A stretch of 64,000 nt of DNA from Elizabethkingia occulta (GCF_002023715.1 NZ_MAHX01000005.1:124001-188000), one strand, 5' to 3'. Positions 25,074-34,898 are shown, numbered from the stretch's first letter. Notes: generated by a model from the sequence alone, not told the origin. Numbers and translations: made by a program.

Positions 25074-25799
25074 ATGGAACAAAACACTTACGAACCAAGG
25101 ACAATTCAGGTAGTGCCTGAAGAGCTGAAAGCAAGTCAGGCGAAGTACATGTCGAACGTTTATGGATGGATGTCACTGGCTTTAGTGGTAACTGGTTTAA
25201 TTGCTTATTTAGTATCTGAAAGCCCTGCTCTTATCAATGCAATAATTTTAAATAAACTTCTTTTCTATGGATTAATCTTTGCTGAACTAGGTTTGGTAAT
25301 CTGGTTGTCTACCAGAATTGCTAAAATGTCTGTTGCAACTGCTATTACAGCATTTATGGGATATGCTGTATTAAATGGTCTTACATTATCTGTAATCTTC
25401 TTAGCCTATACGCTTACATCAATTACATCGACTTTCTTTATTACTGCAGGTACATTTGCTGTAATGAGTGTTTACGGATATGTTACCAAGTCAGACCTTA
25501 CTAAGGTTGGTAAAATTTTAATGATGCTTTTAGTAGGTATAATCATTGCTTCTATAGTAAATATATTCTTAAAGAGTCCAATGATCGCTTGGATTACAAC
25601 TTACATTGGTGTTGCAGTTTTTGTAGGACTTATTGCTTATGATACTCAGAAAATTAAGAACTATTTCCTTGAACTAAACGGAGATGAATCCTTAATGGGA
25701 AGAATGGCTATTATGGGAGCTTTAACGCTTTATTTAGACTTTATCAACCTGTTCTTATTCCTTCTAAGATTATTTGGAGGCGGAAGAAGCAACGACTAA
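25074..25799 (+). CDS. Bax inhibitor-1/YccA-family membrane protein
   Basis: A 241-residue protein with seven hydrophobic helices after a polar N terminus. The last region carries YDTQKIKNYF and MGALTLYLDFINLFLFLLRLFG, the conserved BI-1 ending with an aspartate in helix 7. Bacterial BI-1 proteins such as YetJ behave as pH-dependent calcium leak channels, and E. coli YccA modulates FtsH. Which applies here is unknown. Monocistronic, with a good promoter and terminator. Confidence 0.92.
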   Translation: MEQNTYEPRTIQVVPEELKASQAKYMSNVYGWMSLALVVTGLIAYLVSESPALINAIILNKLLFYGLIFAELGLVIWLSTRIAKMSVATAITAFMGYAVLNGLTLSVIFLAYTLTSITSTFFITAGTFAVMSVYGYVTKSDLTKVGKILMMLLVGIIIASIVNIFLKSPMIAWITTYIGVAVFVGLIAYDTQKIKNYFLELNGDESLMGRMAIMGALTLYLDFINLFLFLLRLFGGGRSND

Positions 25800-25823
25800 G
25801 ACATCGTCAAAATATAAAAATTT

Positions 25824-25854
25824 AAACCGGAAGATTATTCTTCCGGTTTTTTTT
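25824..25854 (+). terminator. Terminator of the Bax-inhibitor-1 gene
   Basis: AAACCGGAAG pairs with CTTCCGGTTT across six bases and is followed by a T run. Confidence 0.92.
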
Positions 25855-26220
25855 ATGCTTGGTTTATTTTTTTATTCTGGATTAAGATTTTATTATGAAG
25901 TTGATATCTGTTAAATCATTATTTAGAATTATATTCTTAATTTTTGTTTATTTTCGTTATATAACCAAAATATATTTAAAATTTAATCATAATTTAAATA
26001 TGAATATAATAAAGTAAATTATAACAAAATATATTTTTAGATATTAAAATATATAATAATTAAAATATAACATTAAATAATGATTTATTTTTACAATATT
26101 TAGATATTTTAATATTTTAAATAATATATAATATTCATTTGATTATATTTTATTAAAAATTTATTTTTTTATTTAATTAAAAAAGTACATATTTGAAATA
26201 GTTAAAAAAATTAATCTGAT
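25855..26220 (+). other. Extremely AT-rich gene-free stretch upstream of the SusC gene
   Basis: No gene is visible. By hand count, 25921-26220 holds about 24 G or C in 300 bases (about 8%), far below the flanks. The only promoter-like element is CATATTTG at 26188-26195, one mismatch from TAnnTTTG, 25 bases before the SusC ATG. The stretch may act as an UP-like or curved region for SusC expression; this is inference. Confidence 0.6.
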
Positions 26221-29181
26221 ATGAATAAACTAACTAACAGTATTTTGGCTGTTGTACTGTCTTCTTCTTTTGTGATGATTTCAGCACAGAAGATGGATAC
26301 AGCTAAAGCCAAAGAAATTGAAGGTGTTGTTGTAACTGCACTGGGTATAAAGAGAGACCAAAAGGCGATAGGTTATGCAGCTCAGGAAATTAAAGGAGAC
26401 CTTATTACTGCTTCTCGTCAGACTAGTGCAGTAGGTGCCCTGTCTGGTAATATTGCCGGAGTTCAGGTAACAACATCATCTGCATCTATGGGAGGTTCTA
26501 CAAGAATTGTTTTAAGAGGAATTGGTTCCATAAATGGAGAAAACAGACCTCTGATAGTTGTAGATGGTATACCTTTTAACAATGCAAACTTCAATACCGG
26601 TTCTACGCTCAATAATTCCGGTACAACAGCAAGAGGTGCCGGAGGAGTAGATTATGGTGATGCATCATCTGATATTAACCCCGATGATATAGAGTCGGTA
26701 GTTGTATTAAAGGGAGGTCCTGCTGCTGCACTTTACGGAGCAAGAGCTATTAATGGTGCTATAGTATATACAACAAAAAAAGGTAAGGGAGGAAAAACGC
26801 AAATTGTACTGAATTCCGGAGTCTCTTTCGAAAGTATATATAAAATGCCAAGGTTGCAAAAAGAATATGGGCAGGGTTCTGAGCGGAGTGCTCTACCTAC
26901 TCAAGTGATCAACGGAAAAACCTATAATATTGCAGAATATACTGTAGATGAATCATGGGGACCTAAGTATAATCCAAACATAAAGTACCTGCCGTGGTAT
27001 GCGTTTGACCCTGAATTTAAAGATGACTATATGAAGGAGGTTCCATGGGTTGCTCCTCAGCATGATATAGATTCATTCTTTAAAACAGGTGTTACTTATA
27101 ATAATAATATTTCTATTTCAAGAGCATTTGAAAAAACGGGAATTAGGTTTTCTTATGGAAATATCAAAACAGAGGGTATATTTCCAAATTCCAATTTAAA
27201 GAAGAACTCAATGAATATTAATATCACAAGTCAGCTGAGTGATAGGTTGAAATTAGATGCAGGAATTACATACAATCTGACAGAAGGATTTAACAGACCG
27301 GAGCAAGGTTATGGGAATAATTCTGTTGCTCAAAAGTTTTTTCAGTTTGGTCCCCGTTCATTAGATTTTGCTAAAGCAAGAGACTATAAACTAGAAAACG
27401 GAAAACAAAGGACATGGAACAGAATAGCTTGGGATAATGCTAATCCAAAATATTCTGACAATCCATACTGGACAGTTTTTGAAAATTATACAACTGATAA
27501 GAGGCAACGTGTATATGGTAATGCTACATTAACTTATAACCTTATAGGAAAAAGTCTTTATGCAGTAGGGAATTTGTATGGAGACATTTATTCATTTAGT
27601 AATGACGGAAGAGTTGCTGTTGGTTCTCAGGCACAATCAAGCTATTTTATCACAAAAAGAAATTTTTCAGAATATAATTATGAATTAAGATTACATTTTG
27701 ACCATAGATTTGGAGATTTTAGTATCAATTCATTTGTAGGAACCAATATGAGACAATCTAAGTCGGATATGCTTTATGGAAAAACGAACGGAGGGCTTGT
27801 GATTCCAAACTTTTATAACCTGAAAAACGGATATGGAGTTTCTACTGTTTTACAGAGCTTTGCAGACAGAAGAGTTTATTCATTATATGAATCTGTTTCA
27901 TTGGGCTACAAAGATACTTTCTTTATCGATGCCACAAACAGAACAGACTGGTCATCTACAATTCCCGAAAGTTATAACTACCCCTCTATTTCCGGTAGCA
28001 TTGTATTTTCCAATTTGATTAAAGCTAAATGGTTAAACTTCGCTAAATTAAGAGGAGGCTGGGCAAATATTGCATCTGATGCAGATCCATACCAGCTGGT
28101 AAATGTATATGATGTAAGTCTTCCATTTCTGGGGTTGCCAAGATTTAGTAATACCAATGCCAGTAAAAATCCAAATTTGCTGAATGAAAGAAAAATTACT
28201 TCTGAAATTGGATTGGATGCAAATATGTTCAATAACAGATTAGGAATAAATTTTACTTATTATAATTCCAAAGTAAAAGATCAGATTATTGAATTGCCTG
28301 TTGATGGAGGAACAGGTCGTGATACCAAAGTCATTAATGTCGGTGAAATGGCGAATAAAGGTGTTGAATTAACACTTAACGGGAAAATATTAAAATCTGA
28401 AAACTTCTCATGGGATATAAATTTAAATTTCTCAAAAAACAATAATAAACTTGTTACGCTTTCTCCGGATGCCAAGAATTTACTTTTGGCGAATGCACCT
28501 TTCAGAGTTGGTGTTTATGCTGTAGAGGGAATGAGATACGGACAGATATACGGAACCGATTATACATATGATGACAAGGGAAATAAGATTATCGGAGCCA
28601 ATGGATATTATGTACCAACTTCAACTCCTGTTTATTTAGGATCTTATTTGCCTGATTACAATGCCGGACTTAGAAATACAATCAGATATAAGAATTTTAC
28701 ACTGAGTGCATTAATAGACCGCCAAAAAGGTGGTAAATATTTTTCTACAACGCATATGTTTGGAATGTATTCTGGGATGCTTGAAAAAACTACAGCCAAT
28801 AATATGAGAGAAGCAGGACTTGTTCTCCCTGGCGTAGTAAAGCAAACAGATGGATCCTATATTCAGAATACCAAAAATATCGATGTATACACATACGCAA
28901 TCAGTCATTATAATGTGGTCGATGCTGCAAATGTATTCGATTCTAGTTACTGGAAGTTAAGAGAAGTTACTTTAACCTATACTTTACCAAAAGGTCTTCT
29001 GAATAATGCTATTCAGGATATAAGTATTACAGCATTCGCAAGAAATTTATTTACATGGGGACTGGCCTGGGATATAGACCCTGAAACAGCATCCTATGCA
29101 AGTGGAAATGTTCAAGGGCTGGAAGGAGGTTCTCTTCCTTCAACGAGAACTTTTGGACTTAATATTCAATTCAAATTTTAA
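26221..29181 (+). CDS. SusC/RagA-family TonB-linked outer-membrane protein
   Basis: A 986-residue outer-membrane receptor. A signal peptide (ending MISAQ) is followed almost at once by EIEGVVVTALGIKR, the TonB-box/plug start. The plug carries VVVDGIPFNN and VLKGGPAAALYGARAINGAIVYTTKKG. The remainder is a beta barrel ending in aromatic residues (FGLNIQFKF). It lacks the roughly 80-residue N-terminal carboxypeptidase-like domain common in glycan SusC proteins. With the downstream SusD it forms a lidded pore for large nutrients, driven by TonB. No glycosidase or protease lies beside it, so the ligand is unknown; peptides or oligosaccharides are both possible. Confidence 0.93.
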   Translation: MNKLTNSILAVVLSSSFVMISAQKMDTAKAKEIEGVVVTALGIKRDQKAIGYAAQEIKGDLITASRQTSAVGALSGNIAGVQVTTSSASMGGSTRIVLRGIGSINGENRPLIVVDGIPFNNANFNTGSTLNNSGTTARGAGGVDYGDASSDINPDDIESVVVLKGGPAAALYGARAINGAIVYTTKKGKGGKTQIVLNSGVSFESIYKMPRLQKEYGQGSERSALPTQVINGKTYNIAEYTVDESWGPKYNPNIKYLPWYAFDPEFKDDYMKEVPWVAPQHDIDSFFKTGVTYNNNISISRAFEKTGIRFSYGNIKTEGIFPNSNLKKNSMNINITSQLSDRLKLDAGITYNLTEGFNRPEQGYGNNSVAQKFFQFGPRSLDFAKARDYKLENGKQRTWNRIAWDNANPKYSDNPYWTVFENYTTDKRQRVYGNATLTYNLIGKSLYAVGNLYGDIYSFSNDGRVAVGSQAQSSYFITKRNFSEYNYELRLHFDHRFGDFSINSFVGTNMRQSKSDMLYGKTNGGLVIPNFYNLKNGYGVSTVLQSFADRRVYSLYESVSLGYKDTFFIDATNRTDWSSTIPESYNYPSISGSIVFSNLIKAKWLNFAKLRGGWANIASDADPYQLVNVYDVSLPFLGLPRFSNTNASKNPNLLNERKITSEIGLDANMFNNRLGINFTYYNSKVKDQIIELPVDGGTGRDTKVINVGEMANKGVELTLNGKILKSENFSWDINLNFSKNNNKLVTLSPDAKNLLLANAPFRVGVYAVEGMRYGQIYGTDYTYDDKGNKIIGANGYYVPTSTPVYLGSYLPDYNAGLRNTIRYKNFTLSALIDRQKGGKYFSTTHMFGMYSGMLEKTTANNMREAGLVLPGVVKQTDGSYIQNTKNIDVYTYAISHYNVVDAANVFDSSYWKLREVTLTYTLPKGLLNNAIQDISITAFARNLFTWGLAWDIDPETASYASGNVQGLEGGSLPSTRTFGLNIQFKF

Positions 29182-29192
29182 TTAAATCAGCA

Positions 29193-30848
29193 ATGAAAAA
29201 AATAAAAATATTACCAGCAATAACATTAGGAACTTTACTTATACTTGCTAGTTGTCAGGATCAGAGTTTAGAAGATATCAACAAGAATCCTAATGATCCT
29301 GAGAAAGTTTTTAGTTCAGGTTTAATGAATTCTGCTACGAAGGAGTTAATGGATGCCACCAGAAATAGTTTTGCATCCGGAAGGATGTCTTTGCCGTGGA
29401 TTCAGTACTCGGCACAGGTAGCTTATACAGAAGAGGACAGATTTCAGTTTAGGGAAAATAATAATCAGGATCTTTATTCAACTTTATATAAAGTAATCCT
29501 GGATTTCAAATCAATAATTGATCTGAATACTGACCCGTCCAGAATAGTTGAGATGAAGCAATATGGAGATACTCAGAATCAGATTGCAACAGCTCGTATT
29601 ATGCTGGCTTATAGCTTTTCTATTCTCGCAGATACATATGGGTCGGTACCCTATTGGTCATACGGAAATAAAGATGCCGATTTTCAGGCTCTTAATCTGG
29701 AAAAACATCCAATGCCTTTATACGCCTCACAGGAAAAAATATATACAGATATTCTAAAAGAATTAAAAGAGGCTTCACAACAATTAAACACAAGTGAGCC
29801 AGGATTGGCAGGTGATGTTATTTATAACAGGGATGTATTAAAATGGAGGAAATTTGCAAACTCTTTGAGACTAAGGATTGCGAACCGGTTAAAAGACGCT
29901 ATACCAGGTGCGAATGCTCATATACAGGATGCAATAGCCTCAGGGCTGATGGCATCGAACAGTGATAATGCTGTACAAAAATATCAGAATGATAAATTAC
30001 TCCCCTCCCCAATGTTTAATTCTGTTTTTGTACAGAACAGAACTGATTTTAAAATTACCAATACAATGGTTAATACGCTTAAGGGACTTTTAGGTGGATT
30101 TAGCTTAGATCCAAGATTGTTTAAATATGCTGCCCCTGTTTACAGAGTTGATAATAATGATAATTATATTATTGATCCCAATAGTAATGACAAAGTAAAA
30201 GTTGCAATTGATCCTAATCAGGCGGCATTTGAATACGCTAATAGCAACAGGCTTGACAATTATGTAGGTTTGCCTTATGGGCTAACCAGAACAATGGTAG
30301 CCCGTCAGGATGCAGCGGGAACTTCATGGTGGAGTAATAATATTATTAAAGCTGATTTTGGAGAAGTTTTAATGGAGTATTCAGAAGTACAGTTTATTTT
30401 GTCAGAAATTAATGGATGGAGTGATACTAATTATAAAGCAGCAGTCAGAGCTTCTATGGAGAAATGGAATGTTCCTGCCAATAGCATCAATAATTTTGTA
30501 AGTTCTTTGCCTGCAGCCAATAAAGCAAATGTGCTGAATCAAAAATGGATAGCTTTATACATGCAGCCCCAGGAAGCATACGCGGAATGGAGAAGAACAG
30601 GATATCCTAATTTTTTAATTAAACCTGGCGATGTCAATAATTTGGTAATACCAGCTGTCGATGGTGCTACAACTTACACCTTTACACCAATTTCTCCTTC
30701 AGATTATACTTTAACGGAAATGCCTTCAAGAATAACATATCCGGTAACGTTAGCTAAACTAAATCCGAGTGGATATGCTTCAGGAGTTAAAAACTTAGGC
30801 CCGGGAGGAGATAAATTAAACACAAAGCTTATCTGGGATAAAAATTAA
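29193..30848 (+). CDS. SusD/RagB-family surface lipoprotein (SusD-like_2 type)
   Basis: A 551-residue lipoprotein. The lipobox is LASC with Cys21, followed by QDQSLEDINKNPNDPE, the hallmark start of the SusD-like_2 group. TPR-like helices (ARIMLAYSFSILADTYGSVPYW) and the C-terminal WIALYMQPQEAYAEWRRTGYP block match the family. It sits at the cell surface as the lid on the SusC barrel encoded 11 bases upstream. Ligand unknown. A related partial gene lies at the right end of the window. Confidence 0.93.
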   Translation: MKKIKILPAITLGTLLILASCQDQSLEDINKNPNDPEKVFSSGLMNSATKELMDATRNSFASGRMSLPWIQYSAQVAYTEEDRFQFRENNNQDLYSTLYKVILDFKSIIDLNTDPSRIVEMKQYGDTQNQIATARIMLAYSFSILADTYGSVPYWSYGNKDADFQALNLEKHPMPLYASQEKIYTDILKELKEASQQLNTSEPGLAGDVIYNRDVLKWRKFANSLRLRIANRLKDAIPGANAHIQDAIASGLMASNSDNAVQKYQNDKLLPSPMFNSVFVQNRTDFKITNTMVNTLKGLLGGFSLDPRLFKYAAPVYRVDNNDNYIIDPNSNDKVKVAIDPNQAAFEYANSNRLDNYVGLPYGLTRTMVARQDAAGTSWWSNNIIKADFGEVLMEYSEVQFILSEINGWSDTNYKAAVRASMEKWNVPANSINNFVSSLPAANKANVLNQKWIALYMQPQEAYAEWRRTGYPNFLIKPGDVNNLVIPAVDGATTYTFTPISPSDYTLTEMPSRITYPVTLAKLNPSGYASGVKNLGPGGDKLNTKLIWDKN

Positions 30849-30879
30849 AATATCTTCATAACCAATTATTTTTCACAAA

Positions 30880-30910
30880 AAACGCCATAGATTTTGTATC
30901 TATGGCGTTT
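30880..30910. terminator. Bidirectional terminator after the SusCD pair
   Basis: AAACGCCATAGAT pairs with ATCTATGGCGTTT across a 5-base loop. Confidence 0.85.
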
Positions 30911-30942
30911 GCATTTTGATAAGAAAGTCTTAGTATACTACT

Positions 30943-31710
30943 CTATTCTAATTCTTTTGTTACTCCTAATCCGAAAAGTGCAAAATCATAAAGTGCAGGG
31001 TCTCCGGAATTATAGGCTCTAAGTTTTATATCTAATTCTTCAACAGCTTTCCAGTCGTTTTGCTTTCTGCTAAGGATTCCAAGTTGTCTGGCGATGTTTC
31101 CGGAATGGACATCTAAAGGACATGATAGCTTGCCCTGATCCAGTTCGGACCATATTCCAAGGTCTACTCCTCTTTTATCCTTCCTTACCATCCATCTCAG
31201 GTACATAATCAGTCGTTTTGCTGCAGAATTTTTATATGTACTGCTTACATGCTTATAGCAACGGTGATTATTTTCATTAAGAAATGATGTTCTGAAACGC
31301 TCTAAAGCATGATAAAAATTTTGTTCATCATCTTTTGGCTGAAAAAAATAAGCAAGAGATTCCTGTTCCTGATAAAGTCTTTGCAGATTGAAAACAAACT
31401 GCTTTAGGTCTTCTCCATTGAAAGTTCTGTGTACAGCTTTATCTTCTATGCTTTTAAAATCAGACTCTTTGGCATTCATTACAAAATCATAGGGAGAATT
31501 TCCCATGAAGTCCATAATCTTCGTAGCATTTGTAATAATGCTTTTTCTGTTTCCCCAAGCTAATGTAGCTGCAAAGAATCCAGAAATTTCGATATCCTGC
31601 TTCACAGAATAACGATGTGGAATCTGGAGTGGATCACTATTTATATATTCCGGATGATTGAAAGCATCTGCTTTTTCATCCAGAAATGCAAAAATTTCTT
31701 TTTCGGTCAT
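30943..31710 (-). CDS. TIGR02757/DUF2400 family protein
   Basis: A 255-residue cytoplasmic protein. Features that identify the family include GFFAATLAWGNRKSIITNATKIMDFMG, YLRWMVRKDKRGVDLGIW and CPLDVHSGNIARQLGIL. It looks like a helix-hairpin-helix DNA-glycosylase-like fold, but no activity has been established. It is the last gene of a four-gene run with the CPBP protease, rdgB and rnz; one base separates it from rnz. Confidence 0.85.
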   Translation of the reverse strand: MTEKEIFAFLDEKADAFNHPEYINSDPLQIPHRYSVKQDIEISGFFAATLAWGNRKSIITNATKIMDFMGNSPYDFVMNAKESDFKSIEDKAVHRTFNGEDLKQFVFNLQRLYQEQESLAYFFQPKDDEQNFYHALERFRTSFLNENNHRCYKHVSSTYKNSAAKRLIMYLRWMVRKDKRGVDLGIWSELDQGKLSCPLDVHSGNIARQLGILSRKQNDWKAVEELDIKLRAYNSGDPALYDFALFGLGVTKELE

Positions 31711-31711
31711 T

Positions 31712-32626
31712 TTATACTTTTACAGGCTCTAAAGCTATTGGTAAAAAAGTATTTGGAAAATATTCACGGGCTTCGTCAGTAAAGACGGTTAGGTCTGCAT
31801 ACCGGTTAGAAAAATGTCCTAGAATAAGTTTCTTAACACCAGCTCTTTGTGCAATTATTGCAGCTTCTTTCGCCGTAGTATGTCCTGTATAATCTGCCAT
31901 TTCTTTTAGATCATGCAGGAAAGTAGATTCATGATATAAAAGATCTACATTTTCAATTATTGGAATAATATCCTCTTTGAATCTGGTATCAGAACAGAAT
32001 GCGTAAGATACAGGCGGTTCCGGATCTGTAGTTAATACTTCATTTTTCAGAACATATCCATCAGATAAAACAAAGTCTTTACCACGTTTCAGATTATGAT
32101 AATCACATATCTCAATTTCAGAATATTTAGAGATCTCTACCATATTCAAGCGTCTGTCCTTTGGTTTCTCTCTGAAAAGATACCCGTTGCAGTAAATTCG
32201 GTGATCTAAAGGTATAGTCCATACCTCCAGTTTATCATCTTCATAAACTTTCTGAGACTGATCTCCCTCCAGTTCATGATAAATAATTGGAAAACCGCGA
32301 TGGGTTTCAGTAATTTCAAATATCGTTTCCAACATCTTCTTGATTCCTTTCGGCCCATAGACATGCAATTCCTGGTCTCTTCCTAAAAGTCGGAATGAAG
32401 CAATAAGTCCGGGCAGCCCGAAACAATGATCTCCATGAAGATGAGAGATGAAAATATGATTGATCTTAGAAAACTTTGCTTTAGCTTTTCTCAGTTGTAC
32501 CTGTGTTCCTTCACCACAGTCGATAAGAAAACAGCGTTCATCCATTTCCAAGAATTGTGCTGTAGGTGAAGATTTAACGGTTGGTATTGCTGAATTATAA
32601 CCTAAAATAGTGAGATATGCCCCCAA
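31712..32626 (-). CDS. rnz: Ribonuclease Z
   Basis: A 304-residue metallo-beta-lactamase-fold enzyme that cuts the 3' trailer of tRNA precursors. The zinc motif is SHLHGDHCFGLPG (His62, His64, Asp66, His67). Further ligands are in the SDTRF, HESTF and TGHTTAKEAA blocks, the last being the tRNase Z HST-type region. The length is that of the short bacterial form. It lies between rdgB and the TIGR02757 gene in one operon. Confidence 0.94.
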   Translation of the reverse strand: MGAYLTILGYNSAIPTVKSSPTAQFLEMDERCFLIDCGEGTQVQLRKAKAKFSKINHIFISHLHGDHCFGLPGLIASFRLLGRDQELHVYGPKGIKKMLETIFEITETHRGFPIIYHELEGDQSQKVYEDDKLEVWTIPLDHRIYCNGYLFREKPKDRRLNMVEISKYSEIEICDYHNLKRGKDFVLSDGYVLKNEVLTTDPEPPVSYAFCSDTRFKEDIIPIIENVDLLYHESTFLHDLKEMADYTGHTTAKEAAIIAQRAGVKKLILGHFSNRYADLTVFTDEAREYFPNTFLPIALEPVKV

Positions 32627-32659
32627 AATTTATACTTAATTTTATAACAAATATACGTT

Positions 32660-33226
32660 TTATGCTTTTAAATAGTCTAAAAACTTCTTCAAAGCATTGG
32701 CTCTGTGGCTGATTCTATTTTTTTCCTCTGCAGGCATTTCAGCAAATGTAATACTGTGGTCCTTAGGAATAAAAATCGGATCATAACCGAATCCCTTCTC
32801 CCCGCTTGGTCTGTATGTTAAAGTACCATATACTCTGCCCTCAAAATATTCTTCTTTTCCTTCTGAAATAAGACATAGAACAGTAATAAAGTAAGCTTCG
32901 CGTTCCTTTATATCCTCCATTTCGCCAAGAACCTTTACAATATTTGCTTTGAAATCATGATCTCCAGCGTATCTTGCAGAGTAGATTCCCGGTCTTCCGT
33001 CTAATGCAGGGACTACCAATCCACTATCGTCTCCAAGACTTGGTTTTCCAGTCTTCTCAAAACAGTATTTAGCTTTTATTTTAGCATTTGCTTCAAAACT
33101 ATCGCCATCTTCGATGACTTCTTCAAAAAGATTATAATCGGTAAGACTTGTGATATTGTAATCGGGTAAAATTTGCTGAATTTCTTCTTTTTTGTGTTGG
33201 TTGTGTGTTGCAACTAGAATTTCCAT
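32660..33226 (-). CDS. rdgB: dITP/XTP pyrophosphatase
   Basis: A 188-residue nucleotide-pool sanitising enzyme of the HAM1/RdgB family. It carries the N-terminal VATHNQHKKEEI, the metal-binding SLGDDSGLVVPALDGRPGIY, GFGYDPIFIP, and the closing SHRANALKK. It hydrolyses dITP, ITP and XTP to monophosphates. The gene lies five bases after the CPBP protease gene. Confidence 0.95.
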   Translation of the reverse strand: MEILVATHNQHKKEEIQQILPDYNITSLTDYNLFEEVIEDGDSFEANAKIKAKYCFEKTGKPSLGDDSGLVVPALDGRPGIYSARYAGDHDFKANIVKVLGEMEDIKEREAYFITVLCLISEGKEEYFEGRVYGTLTYRPSGEKGFGYDPIFIPKDHSITFAEMPAEEKNRISHRANALKKFLDYLKA

Positions 33227-33231
33227 CTTCG

Positions 33232-34062
33232 TTAATCGTTATAATGAATTTTATTTTTATAGATAAATAAATAGCCAAAAACTGCTGTCAGAAATATACC
33301 GATCAATAATAAATAGTTTTCCGGAACTCCGAAAAATTCGGAATAGGATTCCTGTTTGGTATAAATGACAAGCAGTGATGATATCAGATTGTTAAAGGCA
33401 TGTAAAAGAATTGGGAGTAATAATGTTTTGGTTCTATAATAAACCAGTCCCATTACACTACCTAAAATTGCAGCCCCCATAAACTGCCAGGGGTTTCCGT
33501 GAACAACACCAAAAACTACGGCGGAGATAATAATCGCATTGGCCGGAGAAACCCCTTTATTAATTAACCCTTTCTGAATTATGCCTCTGAAAAGTATTTC
33601 TTCGAGTATCGGAGCGAAAAAGCTGGTCATTAACATCATTGTAAACGGGTCCAGAGACATTCTTGCAAAAAGACCGGTTACCTGCTCATACCAAGGTCCA
33701 AAAAAATCACCTGTTGTAGGAAGTAATCCGGAAGTATATTCGGCAATAAATATTCCGCCAATCATTAATGGAAATACAAGCAGATAGGTAGAAAAAGGTG
33801 AAGTACGCATATTAAAACTAAGCCTGCTGCCTGTAGGTTTTACAATAAACTGATCGAATGCAAATATGCATCCTGTAAAAGTTAGGACATAAGAAACGAT
33901 AATAAAGTAATCTTTATAAGCCGGATTATCATGAAGTACAAACATTTCGAAGGCCGACCAGCCAGCTAGTAAAAACTGCATAAAGAGAAATGTAACTGCT
34001 AAAAGTATAGCTTCTTTCCAGCCAAACAGGTAATTTCTTCCGGGATGTAAATCTTTATCCAT
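33232..34062 (-). CDS. CPBP-family intramembrane metalloprotease
   Basis: A 276-residue protein with about seven hydrophobic helices. Motif 1 is Glu154-Glu155...Arg159 in APILEEILFRG; motif 2 histidines are in VVFGVVHGNPWQF and LLHAFNNL. CPBP (Abi) proteins cleave prenylated or other membrane substrates; some process peptides or confer bacteriocin immunity, but the substrate here is unknown. It is first in the operon with rdgB, rnz and TIGR02757, with a TATCTTTG -7 box 18 bases upstream. Confidence 0.88.
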   Translation of the reverse strand: MDKDLHPGRNYLFGWKEAILLAVTFLFMQFLLAGWSAFEMFVLHDNPAYKDYFIIVSYVLTFTGCIFAFDQFIVKPTGSRLSFNMRTSPFSTYLLVFPLMIGGIFIAEYTSGLLPTTGDFFGPWYEQVTGLFARMSLDPFTMMLMTSFFAPILEEILFRGIIQKGLINKGVSPANAIIISAVVFGVVHGNPWQFMGAAILGSVMGLVYYRTKTLLLPILLHAFNNLISSLLVIYTKQESYSEFFGVPENYLLLIGIFLTAVFGYLFIYKNKIHYND

Positions 34063-34079
34063 TAAAATGATTTGAACAA

Positions 34080-34087
34080 CAAAGATA
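34080..34087 (-). promoter_or_regulatory. -7 box for the CPBP-rdgB-rnz operon
   Basis: On the minus strand the bases read TATCTTTG, an exact TAnnTTTG, 18 bases before the CPBP start. Confidence 0.55.
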
Positions 34088-34175
34088 ATGTTTGCACTTC
34101 TTTTTTGCTAATGTCACAGTCTTTATTTGCCAGAGAAGTGCAGACTTATTGTGATTATTTTATATCCGTTTTTAT

Positions 34176-34183
34176 TATATTTG
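34176..34183 (+). promoter_or_regulatory. -7 box very close to the start of the next gene
   Basis: TATATTTG fits the consensus exactly. Only seven bases separate it from the ATG at 34191, so the transcript could be leaderless, or translation could begin at the ATG at 34212. Confidence 0.45.
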
Positions 34184-34190
34184 AATTATT

Positions 34191-34898
34191 ATGAAAATAG
34201 ATTTTCCAGAAATGAAGTCCGGATTATATGCTCCAAAGCCTTTAAGATTTTTTCAAGAATTTATGCTTGGTATTATATTCATTATTATTGCTGCAGTTCT
34301 TCTGATTCTGATTTTATTAACTTTCACTGATTATACGCCAATAATAGATAATACTTACAGAATTTTATTTTTTGTTTTTTTTATAATTTTAGCTTCACTT
34401 GCATGCTTACTTATTTATGATACAATCAATAATAAGAATCGTAGAATAAGCTGGTATAAAATTAATAACCTGGGAGTTTTATTTTTTAATAAAGAAGATC
34501 AGCTGATTCAGCAAATACTCTTCAGAGATCTCACAAAAAGTCCTGATATCTACGGCAAGGATATTTATAGTAAATCTTCTGGTTCCGGAAAATATAGTTC
34601 CTTCAGAATGAATATTTGTATCTTTGAAAAAGATGCTAATGGACAAGTTAGAAACAGAATTGTTGATTTCAATTCTGCTTTTGCGAAGAACAGATATCGT
34701 CTTATTGCTCATTTCCTTAAAGGTATAAAATTGTTTAGGCCTGACCTTACTATTAATACTGACGTTTATAAAGACTTTTATCTTAATGAAGACACATTAG
34801 ACTTTGTTCCGGAAAAGTTCAGAAAGGATATTTATCTAAAAGTTGTTGTTTTTGGGATTATAGCACTCCTATTTATAATAGTAAGTTTTATAATATAA
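34191..34898 (+). CDS. Hypothetical membrane protein with PH-like middle
   Basis: A 235-residue protein I do not recognise. Two hydrophobic helices lie at about residues 26-47 and 55-73, and a third closes the C terminus (VVVFGIIALLFIIVSFII). The part between them (about 80-215) is polar with alternating beta-like strands and faces the cytoplasm or periplasm. An alternative start seven codons later (MKSGLYAPKP) would leave a normal leader after the -7 box. It stands between the divergent CPBP operon and prfC. Confidence 0.65.
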   Translation: MKIDFPEMKSGLYAPKPLRFFQEFMLGIIFIIIAAVLLILILLTFTDYTPIIDNTYRILFFVFFIILASLACLLIYDTINNKNRRISWYKINNLGVLFFNKEDQLIQQILFRDLTKSPDIYGKDIYSKSSGSGKYSSFRMNICIFEKDANGQVRNRIVDFNSAFAKNRYRLIAHFLKGIKLFRPDLTINTDVYKDFYLNEDTLDFVPEKFRKDIYLKVVVFGIIALLFIIVSFII

